In this document: positions 49,708 through 60,770 of the stretch, in pieces
How positions within the stretch are numbered: the first letter of the stretch is position 1
Layout of the letters: every line of letters starts with the position of its first letter
Assembly: GCA_036583965.1 (NCBI GenBank)
Contig: JAZBQD010000027.1
Location: forward strand, 24,311,001-24,375,000
Direction: 5' to 3'
Source of the DNA: Prunella strophiata
Lineage: Eukaryota > Chordata > Aves > Passeriformes > Prunellidae
Length of the DNA: 64,000 nucleotides
Made by a program: the position numbers and the translations under genes
Notes under the pieces: model-generated
What the model was told of the DNA's origin: nothing
Databases searched by the model: none
The model's input: the letters and a program-made list of their open reading frames with translations, nothing else

Positions 49708-49890
49708 TCACAGAAGTAAAGGCTGGATGAGGTTGGAAGAGACTTCTGGATGTCCATGGTCCAGCCCCATGACTCAAGCAGGGCTGTCTAGAGCCTCCTG
49801 CCCAGGGTCAAGTCCAGACAGCTTTTGGACATCTCCAGGGATGGAGATGCTGACAGGGGTGGGGCATCATGGGCAGCTCCTTTCTCTGAG
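49708..49890 (-). mobile_element. CR1 LINE 3'-end fragment, GACTTCTGGA-type
   Basis: GATGAGGTTGGAAGAGACTT, TGACTCAAGCAGGGCTGTCT and CTTTTGGACATCTCCAGGGA are the usual blocks of another CR1 subfamily, ending near GGGCAGCTCCTTTCTCTG. Confidence 0.88.
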
Positions 49891-50779
49891 GAGATACTGA
49901 CCTGGCACAGCAGGAGTATTTATTAAAAGATTCCATTTCAGACACCCTCCTGGACTGGATGCCTGTTCACATTCTGGCAGGGCTAATGTGATTCCTCTGA
50001 TGAAATTGCATCCAAGAATTATCTCCTTTGACTAGTGTCTGAGATTTTTCCATATTTGATTTGCCCCTTCATTATAAAGTTACCCTAAATAACATTTTCA
50101 GGTGGTTTTGCTTCCAGGTAGGTAGAGAAAAAAAGAGAGGCTCTCTTCCTGCCAAAGGCTAGCACAAAAAATGAGCACTTATGTACACATAAAGCAAGGA
50201 AAGTTGAGTGAATCTCATGGGTCAGTGCCTCTCCCTTGTTCATCCTGATGGATCCAGACAGCCCTTGTGAGATATTACTACCTGAGGCTGCTGCTCATGA
50301 CTGAGGGAGGCTAAAAGTGCTGGGCTGGCATATTGAAATTTAACATCTCATCATCCAGTCCATTTCTAACTGATGCATTTGGTTCCTTCTTTTCATATAC
50401 AATTATTTTTAAGAGTATTTTATGGTATATAAAGAAAACAAATACTCCATTTTTCCTCTAACTGACTTTAATGATGATTTGCTCAGGTCTGGAAAGGTGC
50501 TGTTGGCTCCTTTGAAGAAAAGTGTCATCTCAATATCAATCAGGAATATTATTTTATAAGGACTGTTAGCAGCTCACCTGAGTCAATCTGTGGCAGCCTT
50601 GTGAAGAAAAGCAAAATACTTCAAATGAAGTTCACATGTCTCCAGAAATGGGCTCATCAGAGGGGAGGCATCAAGGGAAATGTTGACAGATATTTAATTA
50701 TGATGGCAGTAGTGGCTGTTGCTGTGTTAATAGCATCTGGCAGCAGAGTCACTGCCATCTGTTAGTGCCCTGAAATCCT

Positions 50780-50900
50780 GGGGATGGTGCATCCTTTATG
50801 GAGGAATTAGCAATAATTAACAAATCTATCACATGAAATCACCTTGATTGGATGACAGCCTTACCTTGATAATGATTAATTGCAAAATAATGTGGAATAA
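50780..50900. promoter_or_regulatory. Candidate homeodomain-site cluster
   Basis: Within about 120 bases are GAATTAG, AATAATTAAC, TGATTG (50845) spaced from TGACAG (50853), and GATAATGATTAATTGC. The TGATTG/TGACAG pair resembles PBX and MEIS half-sites. AT-rich DNA gives such motifs by chance, so confidence is low. Confidence 0.3.
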
Positions 50901-52406
50901 AATGTCCACTATTCTCCTTTTTTGCTGCTGCTGCTCTACAAGGGCAGCATGCTGGGGGATTTCCTTTCAAGCCTGTGGTGTGAGGCAGCATTTTCTGCAT
51001 TTATTGTAAATAATCCTTATAAGCAGAGCTAGATTAAACCCAAACTTCTGCATCTTCATTTCAATTTACAACAGATTAGGTCTCTAAAACCAGTTGTGGT
51101 TCTCTTGGTGCATGGTAACTTAATGTTAAATAAGGGAGAAAATGAGGTTGGACTGCCAGAAGTGACCCTTCAGCCAAAGTCAAGTCAGTCTGGAAGAACA
51201 ATCTGACTGCATTAAAGCACTTCAAGGTGTTTTTGTTAGCTTAGTATTAGAAGCCAAGCCATTAATTTCTGATGAGTCAGTTTGTCTTCAAAGCTATGAG
51301 GAAAAAATATTCTATTTGTTTGCATTTGGAAGAATTATTTTTGAATGTCTATTTTTATCCAAGCCAATATTTCGATCAGTGCAATGAAATATCACTGCTG
51401 TAAATAAGAATTATAAACAAAGCAATGAGCCAATCTGAGACCTGGTTAGGATTTATTTTTCATCTTAACTCTTCCTTTTCTGTCTGTTCCTGCTGAGCAA
51501 CAGATGGAGAAGGTAACATACTCTACTTAAATAAGAGAATTGTAATAGAAAATTGAGGTGTTGCAATTATCAGGAGCAATAAGAGGGAAAGAGTGAATCT
51601 TGAAGTCAACTAAACAGGAATTTTATTTCTCTTTTCCCATGGGTGTCAGTTAATATTCTGAATATTGCTCTGGGACCCACAGTGAGAAGGTAACATATAC
51701 TTTTGTTGTGTCTTTCTATTTGTTCTGAGTGCCAGCAGTTTCTTTAGGCTGGGATTTGGACTGACTCCAAGCTCCTGATAGAGCTGCACTGACACCAAGC
51801 CATGAGCTGAGATGTGGAAAGCTGAGTTTGTGCTGCCTTGATTTATCACATCTTCCAACACAGGAGCTGTAGATCAGAGACTTCCCTTCCTGTCCCATGG
51901 AGCAGATCTGAGGATAAAGGCTCAGGAGGCTGGGGTTTAGCTGATTTATGGCTTTGGTGTCTTCTCCATGAGACCCATCCCTCTCTTTTTGCTCTGCCTT
52001 GACATCCATGTGAGTCCAGGCATGAGCTCAGGGGTTGTGTCTGTGCACAGACAGACCATGGGTTGTGCTCATCACACACAACATGGCCATGTCACACCCT
52101 CCTAGCACTGTTAGGATTGGAAGATGCTTTGATAAAAGTGATTTTGTTCTCTGTTGTGCTGCTCTGGTGTGGTGTCACAGGGGCCTGAGCAGGCAGTGGC
52201 TGCTGGGGTGTAGCAAACACAGACACCCTTGTTAAGGCTGGAAGAAGGGCTTGTTTCTCTCTCGCTGCTATTTTCATGCAAGGCACTGTTCCCTGGTTAG
52301 GAGGATTAGAAGATATGCATTAAACAGTGTTAAATATGCTGAGGCAGTTGATGTTTACAGCCCTTGTAGAATTATTCATTAAAATATTAACTGCTAGACA
52401 GCCTCC

Positions 52407-52429
52407 TTTTTTTTTTTTTTTTTTTTTTT
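52407..52429. repeat. T homopolymer of about 23
   Basis: T run between GCCTCC and AATTCAGTG. The right flank shows no known retrocopy. Confidence 0.9.
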
Positions 52430-52888
52430 AATTCAGTGATTTAGTAGCCCTTTCCAAAATGTTGTGTGATTCAGACATTCAAAGACTAAATAAGTCTAAA
52501 TAAAACCACCAAAATTACCCACAAAAACATTGATTCTTGGGTTTATGTTTCTTAAATTGCCATGGGTGTGACTTGCATAAGAAATTCAGAGGGATTTGTG
52601 GAGAGGGGTGAGCTCTGAGGTTTGACTCAGACCTCTCCCATCTGCACCAGCAGCTTTCCCTAACACATGGCACTGGGCAGATCTGGAAGGGGCTCTATCC
52701 CTCTGGAGGATTTTGGAGATTATAGATACATGTGTGCACTAAGTTTTGGGTTACAGAAGCTCATGGTATGATGAGGAAGGTCTTACCAGGCAGTGCTGGC
52801 TCTCAGCTCTCCCCTCCCAGGCCTTTTTAAAGATGTTTGTAATGGTTCTGGTCCTCTGCAAAGGACAGGGTTGTGTTCTTGTCTATAA

Positions 52889-53375
52889 ACAGACTGGTTT
52901 GGAAGGAGCCTTACAGCCCATCCAGTGCCACCCCTGCCATGGGCAGGGACACCTTTCAGTATGCCCAGGCTGCTCCAAGCCCTGTCCAGCCTGGCCTTGG
53001 GACACTGCCAGAGATCCAGGGGCAGCCACAGCTTCTCTGGGCACCCTGTGCCAGGGCCTGCCCACCCTCACAGGAACAATTCCTTCCCAATATCCCATCT
53101 AACCCTGCCCTCTGGCAGTGGGAAGCCATTCCCTGTGTCCTGTCCCTCCCTCCCTTGTCCCCAGTCCCTCTCCAGCTCTCCTGGAGCCCCTGTAGGCTCT
53201 GGAAGGGCTCTGAGGTCTTCCCAGAGTTTTCTCTTCTCCAGGTGAACTCCCCCAGCTCTCTCACCCTGGCTCCAGAGCAGAGGGGCTCCAGTCCTTGTCA
53301 CATCTCTCTGGCTTTCTTTGGACTCTCTCCAGCAGCCCCACATTGTTATTTTTGGGATCTCCAGAGCTGATTTGC
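52889..53375 (-). mobile_element. CR1 LINE 3' fragment, longest minus copy
   Basis: It runs from AGACTGGTTTGGAAGGAGCC through GACACCTTTCAGTATGCCC, CAGCTTCTCTGGGCACCC and AATTCCTTCCCAATATCCC into the degraded C-terminal region (TTTTCTCTTCTCCAGG, then GGACTCTCTCCAGCAGCCCC). It lies about 530 bases upstream of C1orf21 coding exon 3. The 210-codon frame across it on the minus strand shows no protein family. Confidence 0.92.
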
Positions 53376-53903
53376 TTCCCTGGGCCCCTTGTGCCCCATT
53401 CTGTGGCTGAGCAGTCATGTCTGCCCTTGCTGCTTGTCCCCAGCACATCTGACACGTGCTTCCTCCTGCAGACACCTCCTTGATGCTGGTGTCTCCCCAC
53501 CCTGCTCTGAGCCAGCCTGGGGGTGCTGCTGACTCTGGGACTGCCCTCCCAGTGCTTTGCCTTGCTCTGGGGCAGGTGGAGCCTGGGGTTGTTATTGATT
53601 TATATGAGCACCCCCCATTTTCCATGGACTGCTGGAGAGTTACCAGCCAGCATGGAGTTTGATCCCTGGATTTCATCCAGTGACCCAGAGGCAATTCCAC
53701 ATGCCACCGAGCCCAGGGTGTTCAAAAATTGCCCACCTGGGGTCATTTCATCTCTTGTGTTACCTTTAATTTCATTTCTGCTGAGCTTCTCTCATTTGGT
53801 TGAGCCTGGACCCAGCCGAGTGTGACACCCTGATGACAAATGCCTGTCACCTTTGTGTGCTGAACAAATACTGATGCTGCTGTGTGCTTTTTGTGTGTTT
53901 CAG

Positions 53904-53980
53904 GAAAAAAGTGCCAGTTCAAACTCAAGACTTAAATCTAATAAAGAGATCCCAGGATTAGTACATCAACCCAGAGCAAA
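53904..53980 (+). CDS. C1orf21: C1orf21 orthologue, coding exon 3 (residues 64-88 plus two bases)
   Basis: It translates as EKSASSNSRLKSNKEIPGL followed by VHQPRA, matching the central Ser/Lys-rich part of C1orf21. The acceptor is a T-rich tract ending TTTCAG and the donor is AAA|GTAAGT. The exon ends after two bases of codon 89 (AA), so the intron is phase 2, and the next exon supplies C to make Asn. The stretch has several Ser residues among basic residues and could be phosphorylated, but no specific site is established here. A 30-kb intron separates it from exon 2. A minus-strand CR1 copy ends about 530 bases upstream of the acceptor. Confidence 0.97.
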
Positions 53981-55900
53981 GTAAGTTCCATTTCTGTTGT
54001 TTGAATCATAATACAAATAAACACAAGCAGTGTCTGTGAGGTTCACAATTAAAGACCAAATGACCCAGCAGCCCTAAAGTCATGCTGAGTTAAGTACTAG
54101 AGGTAAGATCACCTGTGTCCCAAGGCTGGGAAGCATCCACTCCTTTGCACAGCAAAGATGCAGAACTTGAAAAAAGGTGAGATGAATCCTCTTGTGCCCA
54201 ACAGAAGACCCTGTGCTATTTCTCAGCTTTCTATACAACTTACACAGAGCAAACTTCTCTGTATCCACTATGTGTTCCTAAATACAACTGGGTCACTCCC
54301 AGGGAGGTTTTTTTTGCTAGCCCCTGGTTTAGATTGGCAGCTGTTCTGGGTGAGACTGGGAATGGTCAGGTTGTTAAAATGAATGTTGTCCTTCCCTGCT
54401 TGGTTGGCAGTTCTATGGCCATGCTCTGCCTGGGGTCAGTCAGTGTTACATGAAATATTTGCCTCTGGTGGCAGAGCTGGTTATTGATAGTAGTGACTCA
54501 TTTCTTTTCTAACTGAGTGTTACATTTTAATCACTAATTGGCTGAGGAATAACTGATTGCACAGAGCCATAGATCAGGTTTGTGAAGAACAAGTGATGAA
54601 GGTTTGTGATTTGGGTTTTGCACACCAGTGGAAGTGCTGTTCCTTGTGCCCTGCCCTCAGGGCACTTACTAACTTAAACTTGCTGCCTATCAAGTGCCTT
54701 GAACACTATTTCAAATCTGGAAACTTTAGTTACTTCCTAATCAGCTGACAGTGTAATTCAGCCTCTTTTCAAAGGGAAAAGCCAATGCTTTGGATGTAAT
54801 TGCAAAGAAATTCATGGTAGGGAGGTGAAGCACTCTTCAGCAAAGCTGTGCTTCATTATTGTGGCTCAGTCCTTCCCAGCAGGGTCAGAGCTGTATTTAA
54901 GATGCTCTAACATGAGGTTAATTACTCTGGGATAAAAAAGGGCTGTTGTTTTGGTGTCATCTTTTGGTACATCCACAGCAGAAGAATTGCATGGGGCCAG
55001 GGTTTCCCTTCCTTCATAAAACTCTAATTTGAAAAGTCCCTGAAGAAATCAGAACTGACCAAAAAGCTGTTTTTTACAGTGCATTGACAGAGATAAATAT
55101 TTCTGTTACAGACCTGCAAAAATAAGGAAACTTCCCAGGGAGGTGCAGCATGTGACACAAGGTTGTGGGGTAGATGCTCCAGTGTTTGCCCAAGGCTCTG
55201 CTCTTTGCCCAACCTACCACTGCATTTCTGTTTATAAAGTGGCCACATGTGTTTGAGTTGCTAATTGCCAAGTCAGCAAACAGCTGTTACCATGTACAAT
55301 TATTTTTTTTTTAAGGTTTATTATCTAAAAACCATGCCAATTCTGACTGCAGGGTGGGGTGGCATTGGGTGGAAAAGGTCCACTCAGCTGGAAGAGCAGA
55401 AATTAATAGATGGATCATTAGATGCATCTTACAGTACTGTTCTGGTACAATGGATGCTACTTGTAAACAAAACATGGACTAAGTACCAAGTTATAAATTC
55501 TTCTATCATATTTTGATGTCAGCTGAAAAGTAAGATTGTGAGGGCTCCTCCCCCTGCAGGAGGATTTAGATTTTTCCATCCAGAGCCCTGGACTCTAAAA
55601 CCAGGAGATGTAGGGAGGCAGCAATAGCTTTATGGGGGTCTTTGGCAGAGGGAGAAGGGTTGGTCCTTCCTCTTTACAGCCAGTCCTGGTACCTGCCACA
55701 CCTTCAGGGCTGCCCCCTGCACTCTGCCTCTGACCTCACAGGCACTTGCTCTGTCTGTTCATCACCAAACCCACCCCCCTGACACCCTGAATGATCAAAC
55801 ACACCCACCAAGTACCCTGGGACAAGTTCATAACTCAGGGAGTGACAGCAGCCTGAAGCATCAAATGGAAGTGGTTATTTCAGACCAGTTTCACCCTGCC

Positions 55901-55980
55901 AAATCACAACCTCTCAGAATGGTTTGGGCTGGCACATGAAAAATCAGCCATGGGCAGGGACACCTTCCACTAGACCAGAT
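55901..55980 (-). mobile_element. Rearranged CR1 3'-end fragment
   Basis: CTCAGAATGGTTTGGGCTGG is joined after a short gap to CAGCCATGGGCAGGGACACC and TTCCACTAGACCAG. Part of the usual intervening sequence is missing, and the homology stops exactly where an 11-base tandem repeat begins. Confidence 0.85.
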
Positions 55981-55982
55981 CT

Positions 55983-56041
55983 GTAGGATTATCCTACAGA
56001 TATCCTACAGATATCCTACAGATATCCTACAGATATCCTGT
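55983..56041. repeat. 11-base tandem repeat (ATCCTACAGAT)
   Basis: The unit is repeated four times, with a partial copy at the right and an inverted GTAGGATTATCCTAC element at the left. It starts at the broken end of a CR1 fragment. Confidence 0.92.
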
Positions 56042-57090
56042 GGGAATTTTCAGGGATATGACTGCACAATACTCCTTTTTTTTCCCCCCTCCCTTCTTTT
56101 AGTTCTCTTATGAATTATGGCTGGGATGAGTCACTACAGTATTAGCTCATTTTATTAGAAACTGGATTTATGATGTTGTAAAGGCAAGACTATTTTTCAA
56201 GCACTTGCCTTCTCAGAAAGGGCTGCACTGCCCTAAAACCCCTCTGCAAGGCACCTGAACATGCAGGTGATGGGGTCAGCTGTCCCAAAAAAAGCATCTC
56301 TTCCCCATCTGAGGTGGAGGTGGAGACCTGAGGAACAGGCAGCCAGCTGGGGACAGGAACTCCCTCAACCACTGAAGGGTGAATTGTTCCTGCTCCTGAA
56401 TCACCAGCTTTAGGTTTTAATGCCATTTCTGAGCCCTCCTGGTGTGAACTGAGCTTCATTTATGTCCCACATAAGCAGATCTTTGTATAGGTTGAGCCCA
56501 TAGCAGGGGGGGCTCAATGCTGAGCTTTGTGGGGAAGTGCAGCCCCTTGTTGGGCACTCAGGGAGAGCATTAACTCATTACAGCTGAAAGGATCACTCTG
56601 GGCAAGAGGGGATGGTGGGAATTCAGCAAGCCCAGCCAGCTTTCTGTGCTGGGGAGCATCTCCAAGAGCTGTGTGTCCTTCTGACCGCTTGGCATCGTTG
56701 TCACCGCTGGCTCAGGTCCCCATCCTCCCCTTTTGCATCTTTTTGTGTTGCACATGGAGTCCCTGGCACGTTGCCCCAGCTGCCTGTGAGCCCAGTGCTC
56801 CTCCCTGCTGCTGCTGCTCCAGAGGATGCTGCAGCCTCACCTTCCTGCAGGGGGAAGGCTCTCACCATCCCCTGGCAGAAATGAACACCCCAAACACCAC
56901 CTGCCATCCATCCTCACCCTCGTCTCCTCACCCTTGCTGTGTTTTCAGCTTGCAGGTTCCCCATGGGGAAGGACCTGTGGTCTTGTGTGACCATCAGCAT
57001 TTTATAAAGAATGAAAAAAGAGTATTTTCCAGCCCTCTTTACTAATGCAGAATCACATCACTGAGCCTCTTGGTGCAGAAGAATTAGTTG

Positions 57091-57265
57091 AAGTGAAGGG
57101 GCTGGAGCACCAGGAGGGGCTGAGGGAGCTGGGAAGGGGCTCAGCCTGGAGAAAAAGAGGCTCAGGGGGGACCTTGTGGCTCTGCACAACTCCTGACAGG
57201 AGGCTGCAGCAGTTGTCAGTCTCTTCTCCCCCATAACAAGTGGCAGGACAAGAGGACACAGTTTG
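57091..57265 (+). mobile_element. Internal CR1 fragment (coding-end region, no tail)
   Basis: AGTGAAGGGGCTGGAGCACC, GGGGCTCAGCCTGGAGAAAA, GAGGCTCAGGGGGGACCTTG and ATAACAAGTGGCAGGACAAG follow the order of the CR1 open reading frame end. It stops before the 3' UTR and lies 375 bases upstream of coding exon 4. Confidence 0.85.
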
Positions 57266-57639
57266 TAACCTCACGTTGTGGGTGTCTCATTCTGAGGTGG
57301 AGAGGTTGGCAGTCCTGGAAAGCCTCCTGTCCTGACAGAGGGGTCACTCCCCCTCTCACAGGGACAGGTGCTGGGCTGTCAGCTTCCTGCAGTCAGCCTG
57401 GAAAAATGAACAGTCTCCTCTGGATGCATGTGGGTCCCAGTTACCACCCCAAGTGTTGCACTTCTACACAGAACTAAATGCAGTAATTTTTCATGGGCCA
57501 ACAAAAACACAAGGGGAAAAAAGATTACAAATTGACATTGTAGATGAAAGCATGGAGTGATTTATTTTGCACAGTGGTGGAAGCTGACAGCTGGGCCCCT
57601 CAATCCTGTTGGTATTGATACTGTTCCTTTGCCTTCCAG

Positions 57640-57700
57640 CATGCACATCTCTGAAAGCCAACAAGAATTCTTCAGAATGCTTGATGAAAAAATTGAAAAG
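57640..57700 (+). CDS. C1orf21: C1orf21 orthologue, coding exon 4 (residues 89-109); last exon lies outside
   Basis: After the base completing Asn89 the exon reads MHISESQQEFFRMLDEKIEK, the most recognisable part of the family and probably an amphipathic helix. The acceptor is CCTTCCAG and the donor AAG|GTAAGA, phase 0. The four exons (94+95+77+61 bases) give exactly 109 codons without a stop. Known orthologues are about 121 residues long, ending in a short acidic tail that contains Tyr-Cys and several Glu/Asp residues. I looked for an acceptor followed by such a tail between 57701 and 64000 and saw none, so the terminal exon with stop codon and 3' UTR should lie further right. Confidence 0.96.
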
Positions 57701-58540
57701 GTAAGACCCAGTCATGTGAACATCCAGTCTCCCTCAGGGGTGGGCACAGCTTCATGGGGAGGACAGTGACCTGCCTGCTGCTGTTCTCTGTGTTCTCCAT
57801 GATTTGGAGGGGTCTGGCCCAAGATTTCCCTTCCAGCTCCTTGGGTCAGATAGTCCAAGTGCAGAGAAGACCAGGAAGGTGAAGAGTTTGCAGGAGGCAC
57901 TGAGAGAATCCTTTGTTTTGTGGGAATGTCACCAGTCTGGGGTTCATGGCATAACTCAGATGTTCAGGATGTACATGCTGGGTAAAGGTGAAGAGCAAAG
58001 TGGGATTTTACATCATTGCTGATTTGATCTTTCATCTCAGTGGGGCACAGCTGGAGTGTTAATGCTGTAGTAGCTGGGATACCCCAGGAATCTCCTCGAA
58101 ATAGCCACTGGCTCCAAGGGCTGGTGGGGCTGTAAGTGTGGGTAACCCTGCCCCAGGGCTGTGCCAGTGAAATAATGGTGCTGGAGATGTTTTGAAGAAG
58201 AGGATGAATAATTCTTTGCATATCTCAGCTGTCCTGAGAGCAGCTTTTGTGTGCTTCAGAAAGCTTTTACATGGCACGCTTGGCTTCTTGGTGAGAGAGC
58301 AGTGAAGGAGCTGGAGCACAGCTCATACTGGGAGTGGCTGAGGGAGATGGGGGAGCTGATGTTCACACACCAATTTATTCTTCACACTGCCTGTTTTGGA
58401 GCTGTGCATCTTGTTTAGTACTTTATATTAAAGATTTGCTTCCTCAGTAGCAGTGCACTGAGGGACTGATTTGTTCTGAGTACTGATTACTAATCAGCAG
58501 TACACTGAGTACCAGTTTGTACTCCCAGTTGCAGACTGGT

Positions 58541-58757
58541 GATGAGGAAGCATTCCTTTATGGAAAGGGAAGTCAGACACTGGCACAGGCTTCAGGCCTG
58601 TCAGTGTTTGAGACATTTGGACAATGCCTTTAACAGCACACTGTAATTTCTGGCCAGCCCTGAAGTGCTCAGGCAGTTGATGATTGTAGGTCCCCTCCAA
58701 CTGAAATACTTCCAGTCTGGTCTATTTTATTCTTCTTTTCTGTTCTGTTCTATTAAG
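58541..58757 (+). mobile_element. CR1 LINE 3' fragment with ATTCT/GTTCT-pentamer tail
   Basis: GGAAGCATTCCTTTATGGAA, GGCCTGTCAGTGTTTGAGAC, ATTTGGACAATGCCTTTAAC and GTAGGTCCCCTCCAACTGAA lead into a tail of TATTCT-like pentamers ending TTCTGTTCTATT. This is a third CR1 tail type. Confidence 0.9.
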
Positions 58758-60221
58758 TTGTCATGTTGGGTAGCAGAGTAGAAGGGAAATTTTACTTGCA
58801 TGGCTCTGAACTCCTGCCTTTTTTGCCAGCACTCCTGGTCCTAAAAGTCAGAGTGCTGCAGTGGGTGCATCTCATATTTGTCCTAAGCAACACATTTGTT
58901 ACTTTCCTCTTAAAGAATAAAAATTATGGAAACAAAAAGACATAAAAGGAAATAGTAAAAGTGAGGAGTTCATAGATTCCTGAGAAGAATATTTATGTAC
59001 CCAGTATGTCACTGGGGTAAGATTTTATGTAACCTGATGCATTTAAAAGTAGAATTTCTACATATCCATAACACAGCTATATCTCCTTTGAATAGATGCA
59101 TTCACCCTATGAATATTCAGATGCTTTTCCTGCACATCATCACCTTCCACAATGTTGAGCACAGAACCTCCAGTAAAATGGATTTTCCAAAGATAATGTA
59201 TGTTATCTGCAGAGCAGGCAATGCCATCAGGCTGTATCTGATGATGAATTTTGGTTCATTTTTGTTCCTGAGGTCTGTGGCAGGGCACTAACACCCTCAT
59301 TCCCCAGCTGCCACAGCTGACCCTGTCTCCTGTGTTTGGAGCTCTTTGGATCAGCTTTGAGATGTTCCCAGGTGATCTCCAGGGCTAATTTGTCTTGGGG
59401 ATAATTTATCTTGGGGATCAGGAGATTGTCTGTTCAGAGGAAATCCACAGTTTATCTGTCAAAAAGACCCAAGTTGCTGACAGCTGATGGGATTGGCAGG
59501 AGTTAATGCACAGCTGAATGTGGGATTTGTGTTCCCTGGGGACCTCCTGTGCCTGAGGAAATACTCTTCATCAGAGAAATTTTGGGGTTTTTAATTCATC
59601 TTTGCTCAGAGTGCATTTTTTTTTCTAGGTACTGTCACAAATGCCAAAACAGATTGGAAAATATAAGGGGATTTGTCTGATCCTTAAATAGCATTTTCAG
59701 TCCCTTTTCCAGGGGGATGGAGGTGGGACTTTGAGAAGGATTGTGTCAGTGGCAGCTGCAGAGGTCTGTGGAGGTGTGGGGGGTGTTTCCTGTGGCTGTG
59801 AGCTCCCAAACCTTGTGGTGTTCCCGTGGTTACTGTGGCTGTTGGGTTTGTGATGGAGGTGCTGCTCCATGGGCTGTGCTGCAGACACTCCAGGCAGGAG
59901 CAAACACCCTCAGCTCCACTGAGATCCCCAGGGCTGCTGTCACCAAATCCAAGTGCCCAGCAGCAGCTCTGACATGAGAGCATCAGGCAGGGGCTTGGAC
60001 CTGGCACAGCCATTCTGGGACATAAAACTCCTGCAGCCAGAGTGTGAGATGGAGAGAACACAGGCTGGTGTTTTGTCAGCTGCACACAGGAAGGGTTTGT
60101 GGGTCCTGGAGATCACAAAAAGCCTCATTGAAACAGCCTGGAGTGCATTCCTGGCTGCTCTACAAAGCTCCACTGGCTCCTGCAAATGTCACCCAAAGGT
60201 AAAAAATGGAATGTCATGAAG

Positions 60222-60270
60222 CATGGGGCTTCTGTCTACCAAAATTCATGGGGCTTCTGTCTTCCAAAGC
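60222..60270. repeat. 25-base tandem duplication
   Basis: CATGGGGCTTCTGTCTACC and CATGGGGCTTCTGTCTTCC are repeated with a 25-base period and one difference. Confidence 0.9.
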
Positions 60271-60659
60271 TCAGTGTCAAAACACAGTGAGTGGTTCAGA
60301 GGGGGACATCTGCTCTGTCTCTGAGTGAGCCTGTCCCTGCTGCAGGAGCTGGAGCTGAGCTGGCATGTCCAGAGCTGCCTGTGGTGGTGCTGCTGCCATC
60401 CAAAGGCTTTGCTGGAAGGAGGAAATGCTGGGATGAGGGCTGGGGCAGGACTGACTGAGAATGTGAAAATCAGCCTCCAGTGTAGGCTTAGATACTGGTT
60501 CTGCTGGAGTCAGCCCAGTCCTTTCAGAAACACCAGAATTTGAGGTAAAAATACTCCCAAGGCCTGATGAGAAGCCAGAGTCAGGGGTTGGATGGGAGAC
60601 TGGCAGCACTGGGGAGAGCTGAGCAGACAGCACAAGAAGCTATAGTTCCTGTGCTGTGC

Positions 60660-60770
60660 AGTCAGAATGTCCTGAGCTGGCAGGAACCCACAAGCACCAC
60701 GGAGTCCAACTCCCAGGACAGCCCCAAGAATCCAGCAGGGGCCTGGCAGCCTTGTGCAAACCCTCCTGAC
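60660..60770 (-). mobile_element. CR1 3'-end fragment, same type as the 25020 copy
   Basis: AGTCAGAATGTCCTGAGCTG, GCAGGAACCCACAAG, GGAGTCCAACTCC and GGACAGCCCCAAGAATCCAG are the reverse of the CCCTTCCAACTC type tail and its upstream part. The 5' limit is uncertain. Confidence 0.75.

Larger units (their letters stand above)
23847..53903 (+). other. C1orf21: C1orf21 intron between coding exons 2 and 3 (30,057 bases)
   Basis: The intron is bounded by GTAAGG and a CAG acceptor, phase 0. CR1 copies cluster at 29.4-36.2 kb and 41.3-53.4 kb. The 25.2-29.3, 36.2-41.3, 41.5-44.2, 46.8-49.7 and 49.9-52.9 kb stretches are nearly repeat-free and contain no recognisable exon. The longer reading frames inside (for example 201 codons at 35436-36041) are read through CR1 sequence. 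Confidence 0.9.
53981..57639 (+). other. C1orf21: C1orf21 intron between coding exons 3 and 4 (3,659 bases)
   Basis: The intron is bounded by GTAAGT and a CCAG acceptor, phase 2. It holds a minus-strand CR1 piece joined to an 11-base tandem repeat near 56.0 kb, a GC-richer stretch at about 56.2-57.0 kb with no convincing coding content, and a plus-strand CR1 piece at 57091-57265. Confidence 0.9.

Noticed and set aside
52407..52500. T23 run as a reversed retrocopy tail
   Set aside because: The sequence to the right has no recognisable source and no target-site duplication was visible.
53068..53700. 210-codon minus-strand frame
   Set aside because: It covers the antisense of the intron and the 3' part of a CR1. 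No reverse-transcriptase motif is visible and the composition looks like chance in GC-rich DNA.
58193..58212. Acidic codon run (EEEDE then stop) that looks like the expected C1orf21 C-terminus
   Set aside because: It is preceded by neither an acceptor site nor the Tyr-Cys part of the family tail, so it is a coincidence.
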